Assembly (NCBI GenBank): GCA_002633005.1
Contig: NMRA01000116.1
Location: 628,521-692,520, forward strand
Direction: 5' to 3'
Source: Phoronis australis
Taxonomy: Eukaryota; Phoronida; Phoronidae
DNA length: 64,000 nt
The position numbers were made by a program, and so were the translations under genes. Shown here piece after piece: positions 12,058-25,800 of this stretch. The first letter of the stretch is position 1, and every line of letters begins with the position of its first letter. The notes beneath the pieces were generated by a model. The model was not told where the DNA came from, made no database searches, and saw nothing but the letters and a program-made list of their open reading frames with translations.

Positions 12058-13974
12058 ATGGGTCCATGTCTATGGCTGGATTCAGGAGTTAGTGTCTTCG
12101 TTCAAAACAAAAGTCAATCTGTGAGCCAATCCATTTACCTTTTGCAAAATGCCTTAATTTCAAATTTTATTGAGAACTATAATGTAAAAAAATGGAGTTA
12201 AGATAAGAAAAGGCTGGAAAGCATCATGTCTGCCTTTGAAACGTTCTAATAATTGTTTATCTTACAGGCTGTGGACCAAACCCTCAACTATCAGTGTTAG
12301 CATCCTGTGTCTGTGTACATTTCTACTATAGTAAATATCTCATAAACCATGATTCAAATAATTTACTAACCACATTAACTGCCACAATTAAAACATGACA
12401 TAATCATGCATTAATAATTCCACCTTCTATCACAAAAACCAGCTATCGATTTACACCGCTTTTAATAAAATTTGTCTCAAACTATTCCTCTCTTATTGGA
12501 GATGAGTCAGAGCTTTGAAAGAAATTACTTGCAGCCAGATATTCCTTGAGATTGGACTCTTAAAGTTGCCTTGTCACGGCAATCATGTAACTGTACGATC
12601 CAAACATGGTCTGAGCAAATAACAAAGTGTCAGTTCTTTGCAAACCAAGAAATTGCTTTTCATTTTAGTAAGGAATAAGTTGTGACCAGTTTAAAAGCAG
12701 TAAGTGGTCTGAATCAAGAGTTTGCTTCTTGGACGGAACTTGAGTTTACAGATACCAACATGAATCACGTGTAACATTCTATTTCAATCAGTTTCATCGA
12801 TTCTCCAAAATGCTTTAAATTTTTTCTTCTATTCCCAAAGTTTCATTATCTTGTATTTGCAGCAAGGTCAGTCGCAGCACCAAGCAATCAATTGTAAAAA
12901 AAACAGAGGCGACACATCTTCAAAGGAGCACTTGTATTCTAATCAATCAAGTAACTTCGATTTTCTGGATTTGAGCTCAAGTTTTGATAATGTCAGTCAA
13001 CAACCAGGCCTATTCATAGAGCTACAAAAGGCTTCTGATGTATTCTGCGGCTGAGAAAATCTTTTCATACCTATAGACCACAAATTCTACCACTGTGTTA
13101 TTTTAAAGGGACACTGCCTTAATACTCACAAGTTAAAATACAGACAATGATTTGAATCATCGAGCAGATAATCCAGAGCATTGGCAATTAACCAATGGCA
13201 GCCAACCCTGCTTCGCATCAATCGTTTTTAAAAGAAGTATAAAAGCTAAGACTACTGAGAGTGTATTTTCGCAGCCTTGTTCACCTATCCTTTTTTACAA
13301 GATCACGTGGAGTGTTAGTGAACGTCACTCTTGTCTAGCATCGAGACAAATCTGGCATGGATAAGACTCTTTATAAGACTAATTAATAACATATTAGGCC
13401 GTGTTGAAAATTTCACATTGAAATGGGACTTGCTGAGCTCAGCATCTCATCACTGTATGACTTCCAACCCACCAAGGAATGTCCTCCGTGAAATAGACAA
13501 AACTACTTAATGCTGCTTTTACAAGCTCAAAGAATAAAGTACTTCACCTACATGAGTGTTTATCACGTTATAACGACATGAGATGATGGACACCGTCATT
13601 AATTCAGGTGAGGTGAGGTACTTGATGTGCAAATTATAAAGTAAAACCTTCTGGACACTCACTGTAATATTTCTCTTGCTGTTGCCGAGTCGCCTGGCTC
13701 CTTCACTGGACAGAATTATGATTGAATAAATCATGCATAAATACCATCAATTTCTGCTACTGTTCCTGGACAACAACTCGTACAGCCCTGGACCACGAGT
13801 CAGAGAAATTAAATCTGACAACGCCCATCTATTCGGGATGGTATTCACCCCCACAACCTCTGCAACACCTCGCTCAAACCAAGAACTCAAGCACTATATG
13901 TTTTCGGTCTCAAATAAGTGTCCCGTGTCAGTAAGGTGTTCAATTAATCTAGGGTAAAAAGTTTCAAATTTGGG

Positions 13975-14180
13975 AAAAATATTTACTAAAAATACCCATA
14001 TTTCTATTTTTCAGAGGCTTACCATATTGTTGCAAATGCTCAGAATTTTACCAAATGTTGTTTGGTAATAGCTATGTCATGCAAACCATACAAAAAGTAA
14101 CATAAATTTTCCTGAAAAGTTATTTTTGTTGAGAAATTTGACAAAACGAAATTTCATCTGACCACCATATTGTGTCCCAA
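13975..14180. repeat. dispersed repeat R1-like, diverged copy
   Basis: It contains CTTACCATATTGTTGCAAAT, AATAGCTATGTCATGC, AACATAAATTTTCCTG, GAGAAATTTGACAAAA and CACCATATTGTGTCCCAAGC. The GAGAAATTTGACAAAA segment also occurs near 9305. Confidence 0.5.
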
Positions 14181-14826
14181 GCTGAAAATTGTCTGACGTA
14201 CTCACATTTGCCCTGCGGTGCTGAGTCGCAGGCTTTTTGACCAGCTGTTCTATTAGTGGAATGGGGTAGCACATTTTTTGTGATGGTAAAAAATATAAAG
14301 ACTCCTAGATAGATGAGGCGGAACAGCTGCTCAGAAAGTGCATGTCTCAGCACCGCAAGGCAAATGCTGATGGTTTTAACTCCACAGTGTTCGAATGACT
14401 TAGTGTCACGGGACACTCAGTTGAGAAAACAGACATGAGGATTAAGGACATGAAGAGTTCTTAGTTTCAGCGGGTTTCAGAAATGCTGCATGGGTGAAGT
14501 CGAGAATCTCTCCCTGAATAGACATAACAGTGTTGCCGTACTCATTTTAAAGGGGCCTGGCGCTGTCACCTTGGAACACCAGCAGAGGGTGAGTCAATTT
14601 TTGCAGGAAACAGTCGGCTCTCAATCCCCAGTTGAAGGAAACGTGTGACTGTGTAACATGGAGAAACAATACGGGAATTTAAGTTTCCTAAAGACTTCTT
14701 TATCTACAACTTGCACATCATGACCTTGAATAAGGCTTCATTAATTATAGTGTTAAAATCAGAGACAATCATTGGTTAAGAACGTGACTGAAAATATTAA
14801 ATATGACAAAACAGATATAGCCTAAC

Positions 14827-15020
14827 CATAGAAAGACCCACCTTTAGAAACATCATGGCTTGGGGGTACTGGGGAGACCATAGGACTCACCTTTGGAACT
14901 GTCATGGCAAGAGACACTGAGGAAACCATAGAAAGATTCACCTATAGAATTGTCATGGCAAGAGACACTGAGAAGACCACAGAAAGACTCACCTTTAGAA
15001 TCATCATTACAACAGACAGT
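14827..15020 (-). repeat. about 50-bp tandem repeat overlapping the exon h splice donor
   Basis: Four units, with boundaries near 14827, 14879, 14927 and 14978, share CATAGAAAG..CACCTTTAGAA..ATCATGGC on the plus strand. Each carries a donor-like GT on the minus strand at 14992, 14941, 14890 and 14841. The unit nearest the exon contains the last roughly 27 coding bases of flippase exon h. Confidence 0.85.
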
Positions 15021-15082
15021 ACTAGGACAGCAAAGAACAACAGCTTAGTCAGAGTGTTGATCTCCAGATCCAGTAGTCCAAC
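14993..15082 (-). CDS. ATP9B: flippase exon h (start of TM3)
   Basis: It holds 30 codons: [20 protein letters not shown], then [10 protein letters not shown], matching VGLLDLELNRLTK and the hydrophobic TM3 in ATP9B. The acceptor is GTTTCAG and the donor AAG|GTGAGT. The last roughly 27 coding bases and this donor are the first unit of a tandem repeat that continues into the intron (14827-15020). It is the last flippase exon found in the window, and TM3 stops partway. Confidence 0.93.
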
Positions 15083-18000
15083 CTGAAACCAAAAGTTGGA
15101 TACTTAAGGCACATGTACTGTTGAATACCCGACAAGATAGATTGTTTATGATCTTGAATTCATTGCATTCAAGTAGATGAAATAAAACCTTGTGATTGCA
15201 GTTTAATGTACTAAGAAACTGTTTGAAAGAATAACTGGTTCCAAAGTACACTGTCTTAAAGTTGCAATTTGTCCCGTTTAACCAACTAAATAAAGGAAAA
15301 TTAAATTAGGCCTTTTACTTTATTCATAAAATTGGTCTCATAATGTTCCTTACCACGACAAGATTCCATTTCTGTTACCAACAAGAATTTCGAAACTAAC
15401 AGTGAATCAAGAAAAAATCCAGGAGGCGTTTAATGAGGTTGACCAACCCTAAAATTGTGAATTCAAAAATTGTGCATGTAGGCATCCCCTATGACTTGAA
15501 TTGGCACATTGAGACCATCAGTGACTCAAGAAAATGCTTTGGAGTTCATTGGGGTTAATCAACACAATACATAGTCACTTAGGGGGTATCGTATTTTGAG
15601 AAACAGTTTGTCGCCTGTTACTCATTACAGAAAACGGATTCTCAAAATACGGGAACATTGTAAGTGACTGCAGAAATAGAATCCTACAAGAGTAAGGAAT
15701 TTTATGAGTCCTAATTCAATTTCTGTTTTTAGCCAGCTAAACAGAGTGAAACGCAGCCTTAGTTACATGCAATGATTTGACAACACCAAAAGTAAGTATT
15801 CAGGTTAACACTAACACTGTACAAATTCCACTTTCAGAGTTTTAAAAATAAGTCGCTACTTCAAGTTAATATCTCGTTTTTGTTTTCACTAACTAAATGG
15901 TAAATGTCCACCTATTGCATGTTGTTTCAGATTTGATTTTGAAAAAAACAATTATTGTCATCGATATGAGAAAGTATTACAGGTGCTGCTACCTGTTGGT
16001 CATGTCATGTCATGTCACATCACGGTCATATGCATATACCCTTAATTGAATTTTGTGGGTGTTGGCAGCAAATTTTCTTTAGCTATAGCTATACTGACTG
16101 AGTAAGTTTTCTTAATCTGACATCAACCGGGGCAGTCAATAATTGTCCGTAACTTGTGTGACAATAGGCACACCAGCAGACTACAAATTACTCTGCACTG
16201 CTGGCTAGGGGGTCAAATGGATCAGCTTGAATGCTAATTTTTCAAGGAAAATTGGACTCTTTATCGTTATCTTTATAAATGTATTTTTAAGAAGATTTTC
16301 ACTGCAATCTGTGAAATAATTCACACCTAATGCCATAGTGTTTTTGTTGAGTATTGATTATTAGAGTAATTTGATACTTTCATAGCAAGTCTAATAAATC
16401 GGTGTTTGGCTTGCAATGCGTAATAAGCAGGGCAGACTTAATCATTGATACTACCACAAAACTACGGTTGCCCGCAAACCTTGGTACAAATCTGACGTTC
16501 TGTCATATATAGTTAGCCGACTAGATAGTCACCGACTAGATGAATTGATTGCGGTCTCAACAAAACCAAGTTAGGTCAGTAGCTACATGAATATAGTAAC
16601 TGTTGCTACCAAAACCCTGGGTGAGGTTGGCAGCTGAATAAGTCGGTAGTATACCTTCAAGTCAGTTTAAGTGTCGATGAACACAAGATCACCAATGTTC
16701 AATAGCCTGACGACGTTGGTCGAGAAGTACTTTACAAAAAATCAATGATGTTGAATTAGCTGTTAATGGAACTTACCGATGTTAAATTTGCTTACAAAAC
16801 TTGAGCTTAATGGCCACAAAACTGGCACACACTAATAGATCATGCGCATTTTTTTTTTTCTAGTGCTACTTTGCTTAGTTTCATAAATATAGCAATCTCC
16901 TACACCACCTGACTGTAATCAAAATTAAGTGGTCAAAACAGATGGAACAAAAGACTGACTGCACTGAATATCCTTGGACTTAAATTGTTCTATATCGCTC
17001 TGGCAGCAGGAAATTAAGTGATAATATCACTGTTGCTTTCACAAAGTGAAACATAAAGTAGCTTCGTTATTGTTTACACCTTATTGTGGAAAGTACAAGA
17101 AGCTTGGTTCCTATCAGACGTCTAGCACAATTTCTGAGCGTGGCTCGACGGTATTTGTTCTTCCATTATGAGCACAGGCAAAGAAGAATTACCATTACTT
17201 TAAACTCTACGCACCAGGAGGAGGCTTCTTTGGTATTTTACCACAAGGTGTGCACAAAATATTATGGAATCAACAATTAGACGCAATCAATTGAGAAATT
17301 TCTCTGCAATTTGATTGGTAACATAGAGTCAGGCAAACACTGGAATCAACTTCGAGATAAAATTACCGACAATGAAATACAGTAAAATCTCACCAATTTC
17401 GGACAAAAATTATTGCCGAAATTGGTCTTTCTTCATGTTTCAAACACTTCTAATATTGTTTTGAATGTCCACAGTTGCTGGAAACATTGTCTGGAGGTAG
17501 CTATGACGTAGACATTTAAAATGGTGTAGCATTTATTTGGTGCTACTTATCTTGCATTAAAAAAATGAAAACATAAATTTTACTTGTCTGCCATAAATTA
17601 GTGAGATTTTACCACAGCTGGATAAACACCATCCCGGGCTCCTTTTTCAGGAGTAAAAACTGATCATTCCACAAGTCATTTAAATATTAAATTAGGCTGC
17701 TTTTACAAATACACACCCATGCACACACGCACACAAACACGTCTAACATCAGACATTAAATAACCAAGTTGAACATAATTCAAAAGCCGATCAGTATTAT
17801 TAGATTGGTGTCGCCCTCTAACATGTTAACTAGCAACTAGTTTCAGCACAACAGTCTAATTAATTAAAAACTCTTCTGAATTGCAAGTAAAAGTGCTGCG
17901 CAGATTGCTTTTCACGTTCTATCTGACGTGCATGTCAAACAGAAACAGATTTTAAAAAACTTTTCTGACATTTTCTGTTGAATACAATGTTCCATTTACA

Positions 18001-19806
18001 CTTAACAAATGCAGTCTCTTCAATTCGTCAGAGTCAGAAGATTCATCGGGTGGCAGTCTATACAATAACTGTCCTAAGCTCACTGTAACCAGAAAAATAA
18101 ACAAATTCTATGATAGGGGCGTCATATTCAAGTCACAAACACAATTTACATACTATATGATAGTCCAGGGACCCCGTTCTAAGAAAATTGTCAGTCAATT
18201 TTAAGAAAAAAAAAACTTTGTCTCTAGTTCGTTTGACTTAACTTTTATCATAATTTGACTAACTTACCGGATGTGGGAGTTTCAAAGCTTGGAAGTTAAG
18301 ACAAATCTTAGACTTATAGCAACAATGAACTTAAGTCAGTTTCTTTGTCTAGTTAAAGACATCGTCACGGACAATCTATTTACACACCAGAGCATTTTTG
18401 CAATAACTGAAATGAGAACAAGTATATTTTGCTAATGTTAAACTTTGGTCACTGAATAAAACGCTTTTTTTTCCCAATTTATTTTTAAGGCGACAGATAG
18501 TACGTTATTCACATAACACTCGAGCAATTCACCACCCACTGCAGAAAATTTGTAAGACTCACTCCATGCCTGTCACTGAAGATCTCTGATTTGATTATCT
18601 AAAGTTAGCAACTTTAAGCCAGGACGCTGGCTCAATTCTAGTCATACAAAATGTGACCTCTGCAATATCCCATTTCAGGGAGTAAGCAGGAATGTGCCAC
18701 TGAGGCCAAAAAAACTTGCAACAGAATGGAAGAAATAGACTCACAATAATGTTGGGGAGAACCAAACCACAGAATACACATTTCTGACATTCCACAGAAC
18801 CAGGCTTGGTTACCGGTGTGTTTAAATATACAAGGTGTGAGGTGCACCAGCATGTACTTTCTTGATCACATTAGGTAATTGATTTTAAGTAATAATTAAA
18901 TGCTCTTAAGTAATTAACACTGTAGTGCAGAAAGATTACACTCGAGTCAATCATCTGAAATCTCCTGTTGTATTGTAGCTGTCAGTCTAAAGAATGCCAT
19001 GTACGAGACAGCATTAACACGCAACGGATGAATGACTAGTACATTTGTTGCTTCACTGACTGATTGGTTTACTGAATTTCACATTTGTCTTCACTCTAGA
19101 ATTCCGTTCAAGAACCAATAATTTACAACTCGCCATCAATAGCGTGTATTGATTCGCGTGGGATGGGAACTTACATTAGTCTGCTAATTAAGTATTTGAT
19201 ACACTGAAAGGACAGTGGCATTAAAAAGCCATCAACCCATTTCCAATGCTGCCAGCGCCACTTCTGGCTATAATCATTTCAAAACAAATATCTCTTGTTT
19301 GGTTTCAACTCCAGACGACACAAGTTTCCAAGCCCACATATCAATCTAGTCAATTGTTAAGGATTTGTGCAGTCTTTTTACGCATCACAACGCGTACACC
19401 AATTATTTACCATAATCAATACAAAGTCAGACAAACACATCCATCCCAATTAAAACTCGGGTAAACAAACTGAATCCAATAACATCGTTTTTCGCTAATT
19501 TTTAAATTATTTCTTCGAGGGGAATGACCTTCAGGTAACTTTTTACGATTCAGAAACCATTCAGCTAAAAAACACAATATTAGTTTCAATGCAACTGATT
19601 TCAGCCAGCGTTTTATTACTGCCAAATAATCACTAAAGCGTAATTGCCTAGCTCAACACAAAAGGAACTTGGATCAGTGCTCTTGATTAAAGGAGAATTG
19701 AAGATACCACCGGTTCTTGTATGAATCTATAGACAAAGTACGGGTGGAATTTTTAATGACTGTAGACCTGATTGGATAGTTTCTGAGCTTGAGGGTCATC
19801 AACACA

Positions 19807-19838
<32 letters not shown>

Positions 19839-22800
19839 CACACACAATGTTGCCCATAGTAGCAGGTGAAGTCAGGGTTACGTCATTTCACAGTCGGCTC
19901 ACCTTGTTCACAACGTTTTACTGGAGTCTCTGAGCACAGGAAACAAATTAAACATCATTATTTTCCAACTCACCTTACTAGTTGGTTGAGCAGTGTTCAT
20001 AACACTACGTGTCTCAGAGCCGGTATAAATAACCACGCCCACAGCTGTGCCGGATGCCACAACAGTGTTGGCCCATAACGTGTTTTCCATATTCAATGAA
20101 TCTTCTATTCCATGTACATCAGTCTGAAAAACAAGGACCAATCGCAACTTTCAGACATCTTACGATCAACCACCAACAAAATTTCTCTAAGATTATCAAA
20201 GCAAGAATTATGGTTTGGTAGCAGCCCTTCATTGACACAAACTTGGTTCAAGGCACTGACTGTACTTTTTGCTAGACAGCTTAATATATACTGGTTCCTG
20301 TTCTCTAGACAGTCTCCTACCTTCTGGCATGCAATTGTGAAGCAAATCACGAAGAGACATAACGGAAGAAATGAAATAAACAGTGAGATAAACAGTCACA
20401 CAGTTGGTAGAAGGGAATACAAGCAGAGAGTACGTAACACACGATAGGATGCCCACAAGCCTAACGGAACAGAGACAGCTACTGTAACAGTAAACAGCAG
20501 CCTGTGAGCTACTCATCAACACATTTTTATCTAACTGATCAACAGAGACTATTAAAAATAATTAAATGAGCTTATGATGTAACAGAAAGTTTTACAAAAA
20601 TTTTTGTTTTTTATTCAATTCGTACAGCCTTGCACAGACTAAACTGAAATATAATGGACAGTGTTACATCAACAGTTTTTCAGGTGATTAAGGGTAACAG
20701 CTAAAGGTCTGCTGCTTGATTGGAGTCATGTGACACTTTTGCGAAAATACACGTCTGTCGTTACTGTACAGCAATTTTAAACATTCAGCAGTTTTCAACA
20801 CATGTATTACTGACTCTAAAAAAACCTTATTCCTTTATCATCACTTGTACAGTACAAAGAGCGAAACAACAGTTTTTTCAACTAACATCAACGCATGGAG
20901 ATTTCAAAGTCAAGTATTAAGAATAACGTTTAAACAAAATTACCGATCATTGAAAGCAGTGTGGCAAACAAAAACATCGTGTTTACCACAGATGGCTAAT
21001 AATAAGTAAAAAGTAAACATCGGCAATTCATATTCAAGGATCAAATGAAAATTTCATTAACAATAAGAGTTACATGTTTCTCATAATTCACGGGGTGTAT
21101 TGTACACAACACAGTGTTGATATGTAACCGCAATATGCATCACATGCAACACAGTGTTAATAAGAACACACCTAGTGCATTGCATACAACAACGAGAGTT
21201 GACATGTACACACCTGTTGCTTCGCATACAACACTGAGCGTTGATATGTACACACTTGTTGCTTCGCATACAACACTGAGCGTTAATATGTACACACTTG
21301 TTGCTTCGCATACAACACTGAGCGTTGATATGTACACACTTGTTGCTTCGCATACAACACTGAGCGTTGATATGTACACACTTGTTGCTTCGCATACAAC
21401 ACTGAGCGTTGACATGTAAGCACCTGTTGCTTCGCATACAACACAGTGGGGCGCTTGTGTTTTCAATTATTTCCCAAGTGATCCACAATTAAGAAACTTA
21501 TTGAGTATACGAGATGCAGTGCTTAAGTCATCAAAAAATTGGCAAAAGGAACCCGACAAATATTGAGGGGCACAGCAACAGGCAGATTCCTCCAGGCTAA
21601 GTTTGAGCTTTTGATCATTTCGACCATTCGTTCGGTCAATCAGCTACCAGTTTTCACCCAAAACGGGCAGATTTTGAAAAAATTCCAGAAGCACTTTGAA
21701 ATGGGTCATTATTGCGACTTATTGACTCCATTATGATGTTTTATAGCGCCATAATCTTTCTAAACCATGATAAATGAAAAAAACATCAAACAATTACCTG
21801 CGAATAACAGATTGGTAACAAGTACACTGGCAAAATTATGGTGATTACCTCCCCTTTAGTGTTTTACCACCAATATGCAAATTAGGCAAGTCAGGTGACC
21901 AAAATGAGTTGTGGCCTGCATCTGAACAATGACTGATAACGGGCGTTTTAAGCACATGGCCAAGTGGAGACTAACTTAGACTGGTAATAGGACTGGAGAC
22001 ATTGTGAAATGGCCACTAGGGGGCACACAATATGCCAGAGGAGACATTGTGGCTCACTGGTTAGAGCTCCGGACTCCCACATGGGCGACAAGGGTTCAAA
22101 TCCTGGCTTCACTGGCTGACATTCAAGCATTGCACAAAGGTGTGTCTTATTCCTCTGAGCTCGGTCTTACTAGTGAATTTATGCAAGGGAGTGAATGAGA
22201 ACCTGGATATAATGCGCAAGCGATTTCTGGGGCTGTGGTCATATTAAAAATTAAAGTAATAGGAAAGGATGTAATGATTGAATATGTAAAGGATCACAAA
22301 CATCAGAAAGGCCACAGTTTATTGACAGGTAAGTCTAATTGATTAGGCTTTCTGGGTCATGGTGCCCAGATAGCTATGTAACATAGGCAGACCCAGGGGG
22401 AGAGAAGTCACGGGGGTCCATCCCCCCTCTTCCCTTGATATCAAATCTAGAATTTTCAAACTGTTGACATGGACCCCCTTTTTAAAAAATCCTTGATTCG
22501 ACCTCCCCTTTTAAAAAATTCTGCATCTGCCCCTGAGTAATATTACATTTCATTCAAGCCGCCAGGACATCGGATGTCGCTATTAATGATCTGAACAAAT
22601 ACACCCAACTGAAGCAACTGATCATATGCGAGCAGACCATGGTATGACATCAAAGCAGGAACATAAAAGCCAATCTAGCAGATGAAGAAATTAGAGGAAA
22701 CGAGCAATAATGATCGCATAAAAGATTTTCAAAAATTTCTAAAAACAAAGTACCTATACATACCCGGGTAAATGTACCAATAAAACTATGAATGTCCATT

Positions 22801-25800
22801 TGTGGCTTTTCAGCAAAAACTTCAGCTTCAATATCCAGAAGATCCTGAAAAGGCAAGATACGTATCACACAACATAAATACAACAGCGCCACCTATTGAG
22901 CAAAATGGAACTAACATGCTGCAATAGAGAAAAATACAAACAACAATGAACTGAACTTGTTTTTCAAAAGTTGTTCTAAAAATGTTCAAAGCGAAACAGG
23001 AAATTTCTGAATTTTTGAAGTTTTCTCTCTTTTAGTGCAGACTAAATTACAATTAGGGTCACAAAGAAGTATTTGTCACGTTGATTAATAGATCAGTGAA
23101 GGACAGTTTAGGGTGCTGTTGGATGACGGCAGGCGCATTTGAGAGATTGAGTCCTGGATTGGCTGGCAGAGTACGACCATTGCATTCCTTGAGCTCAGAA
23201 TTAATCCCAGTGTGTGGCGGAATGAACATGGTGCTAATGTTGAGGGCCTCATGGAAACCAGCGCCCAGCACTGAGAACACAAAATGATGCTGCGGAAATC
23301 TTGTTTGAGAGTAAAGTCCAAGTACTGGTATTTTCAACTGATCCAGTTACAAAACAGAAAGAGAACTAAGAATGATGATCACACCCGACCTATGAGGAAT
23401 AGACAGAACACAATGGCTGATTTACATGTCCACCCCAAAGATAGCTCCACTAACCATGTCAGATGGTAATCTCTGCGTTGAGCCAATGGCAAGTCTCAAC
23501 TTCCAGTCAGTTTCACCATCCAACTGGTCAGTACGTATGAAACAAGCACCCATCTTCTCTGTTGTTCTCAGAAACACCATGTCTGCTGGTACTCGCTGGT
23601 CCTGCGGAAACAAGAAAGTACTTAATCTCAGTTAACATCTTCACAAAGGCATCAATACCAAGTTTAATTGGAGATTATTCAACTATACTGTGACATACAT
23701 TCAGGAAAATAAGTCAAAATTTTGAGCATGCTGCTGCAACAATCGCAGGTCCGAACTGTTAATAATTTTTAATCAGAAAGCACAACAATCATTATTTAGC
23801 TGTTATGGTCTATTTTATTTGACACTGAGAATGTAGACGGGTAAGACAGTATGCAGGAGTCTTAACAATATGCTAACATGTTGAAAGTATGCAAGTAGTG
23901 GTTGGTAACACTTAAATTAATGTCAGTAAAAATTGCTTGATGTCGACGGTAGTGTCTCTATTGGGTTCCTTTCATTCCCTTACCCCACTTCATTAAAGAG
24001 TACAAATCAGGGACAACCTGTTTTACAGGCACTGTCACAGTGGGGCTGGGGGAAGCTGGCCTGACTTGAGAGGTGTGGCAAAGTGAAGGCAACTTGCTGA
24101 CATGTGAGGCACTAGACAGGGGCACAAAGGATTTAGTACTATACTTTAAACTTTCAGGTTAAAACCCTGGGCACTTAAATTGGTGAACTTGGCAATCAGA
24201 AGAGGGGAGGGGGGTAGTTGCATAACCCAGAGATGGGCACTTAAATTTGAAATTTCAAGAAATTGGGGGTGGATGCTCGCCAGACATGGACGCATAACTT
24301 GCACCAGTCACCCCAACCACCTATGAACTTGGAAATCGAACTCTACACACCCAAGTCTAAGAGAAGCTGCCCGTGTGTTGAATTGGTGCATGTATTCCAA
24401 TAGCTTGAAAAAGTACAAAATTCCAAAACTGAGCTGCCATATAAAAGTCATCAAAGTCTGTGAACATGGAAAGTCAGATACATTTAAGACAGTGTACCAA
24501 CCTAGAGGAAGCATATTTTTGTTCAGAGTTCAAATTTTTATGCAGGATTGAAAAACCTCCAGTAAAAAAACTTCGGCGAGGAAATGTATGCCGTTAGTGA
24601 TGCAGTGTAATGATACAGTTCAAATTTCACAAAAAGAAAAGTCTTCTGTTGGTTACGTATTCAATAATTAGTTTTGCATGAAATAAAAATTCACACGGAT
24701 TTCCATTATCTAAATACGTGCCACGTTCTAAAAAATTGATCAGCCAAAAGAATGTCATGTGACCTTGAAATGACCAACTTCGAACTGATAAACAAGACTG
24801 GGATTCGGCTATTACAACTGCGAGAAACGAATGGTTCTTTTAAAAAACGAAATTGTTGTAGCGTAGAACGAAAGGCTGAGTCTGACTAGTTTTGTTAAGT
24901 GTCAACTTCAACAACACACGATGATTTTAATTCAGTATAAAAGCCGCAAACAGGTTACGATATCCTTGACCATCAAACGGGCTCCCCGTTGTAACTTCAT
25001 TGCGACATGAAGTTGATCAGGTTTCTGCATTTAAAAGCACACTATACTATTTTGAAAATCAGTTCCATGAAGCAAATTATGACTGAACAACAGTACCAGC
25101 AACGAACGGTTAACTGAAAACTGTTACAATTACAGGGTAAGCAAGTAGTGGATGTTTAATCCAAAAAATTTCAAAAAGGGTTGGACGCTTACATGAACAT
25201 GGGTGTTAACCCGAATGTTTACGGTAAGTGAGTAACATACTACATAATAACCTTTTCAACTAGAATAAGATCGCCCACACATATTTCCGAGCTAGGAACT
25301 TCGACAATGCCCTGTCTCTTTGTGAGTTTCTTGAACTTCTGAGAGTTGACCTCCTTGTCTCTTCTGAACCGACGAAAATCATCAAGAGCCTCCCGACACA
25401 TTGTGACAAAAATAACAAATCCCTGAAAAAGAGATTCTTTAAATGTTATTTGTGCCAGTTACTCGGTTGAAGACATCATGAATGAGTACCAATCACAGTA
25501 ATTTGTGATGACTGAAAAGACCCTAATTTTACTTTTCAAACAAAGATACCTTCGTTACTTAGGACTAAATTTCTTAAATCACTTTTAAAGTATTAACAAT
25601 AGACCCAAAAAACTACATATTTTTAAGCCAATTCATTAACAGGTGAAACTTTCTCATTTATCCGCATGTCAACTCAGTGACTAGCTATCTCCATCACCAG
25701 CCAGCTATATCTGCTCCACACTAGGTGCACCTACTGTCTCACGTTGTTCTGAAACAATTTACAACACCTGATTTGGCAGTAATGTAAAGAGGGGGTCTAT

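Larger units (their letters stand above)
1..14826. other. non-coding flank, no recognised exon
   Basis: Apart from the repeats listed (SINE 942, R3, the 43-bp array, the module array, the purine tract, R2, R1, the small MITE, the 19-bp and 34-bp arrays) I see only AT-rich sequence. I looked specifically for the flippase continuation: the LRVNLDMGK, DKTGT, SPDEVALV and GDGGND segments are not found in minus-strand frames. One possible unknown exon is noted at 9815-10048. Confidence 0.6.
15083..19973 (-). other. flippase intron between exons g and h
   Basis: 4.9 kb. It holds R3 copy 2, R1 (17395) and a microsatellite at 19802. Near 15595-15655 a hairpin GTATTTTGAGA / TCTCAAAATAC is visible. 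No other coding segment is recognised. Confidence 0.7.
20124..22763 (-). other. flippase intron between exons f and g
   Basis: 2.6 kb with the 42-bp minisatellite and a family 2 SINE. Around 22390-22540 a low-complexity region has runs of C and GGACCCCC-type sequence, like the ends of common invertebrate repeats. Nothing else is recognised. Confidence 0.7.

Noticed and set aside
11878-12201. 107-residue plus-strand ORF
   Set aside because: It is driven by the 34-bp tandem repeat; 34 is not a multiple of three, so it is not a repeat protein.
13236-13290. TATA-box-like GTATAAAAGC with downstream GC-richer sequence as a promoter
   Set aside because: No exon or start codon with support follows on the plus strand.
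21081-21488. 135-residue Cys-rich repeat protein on the minus strand
   Set aside because: It is the translation of a 42-bp minisatellite; other frames on both strands are equally open, and it lies inside a flippase intron.
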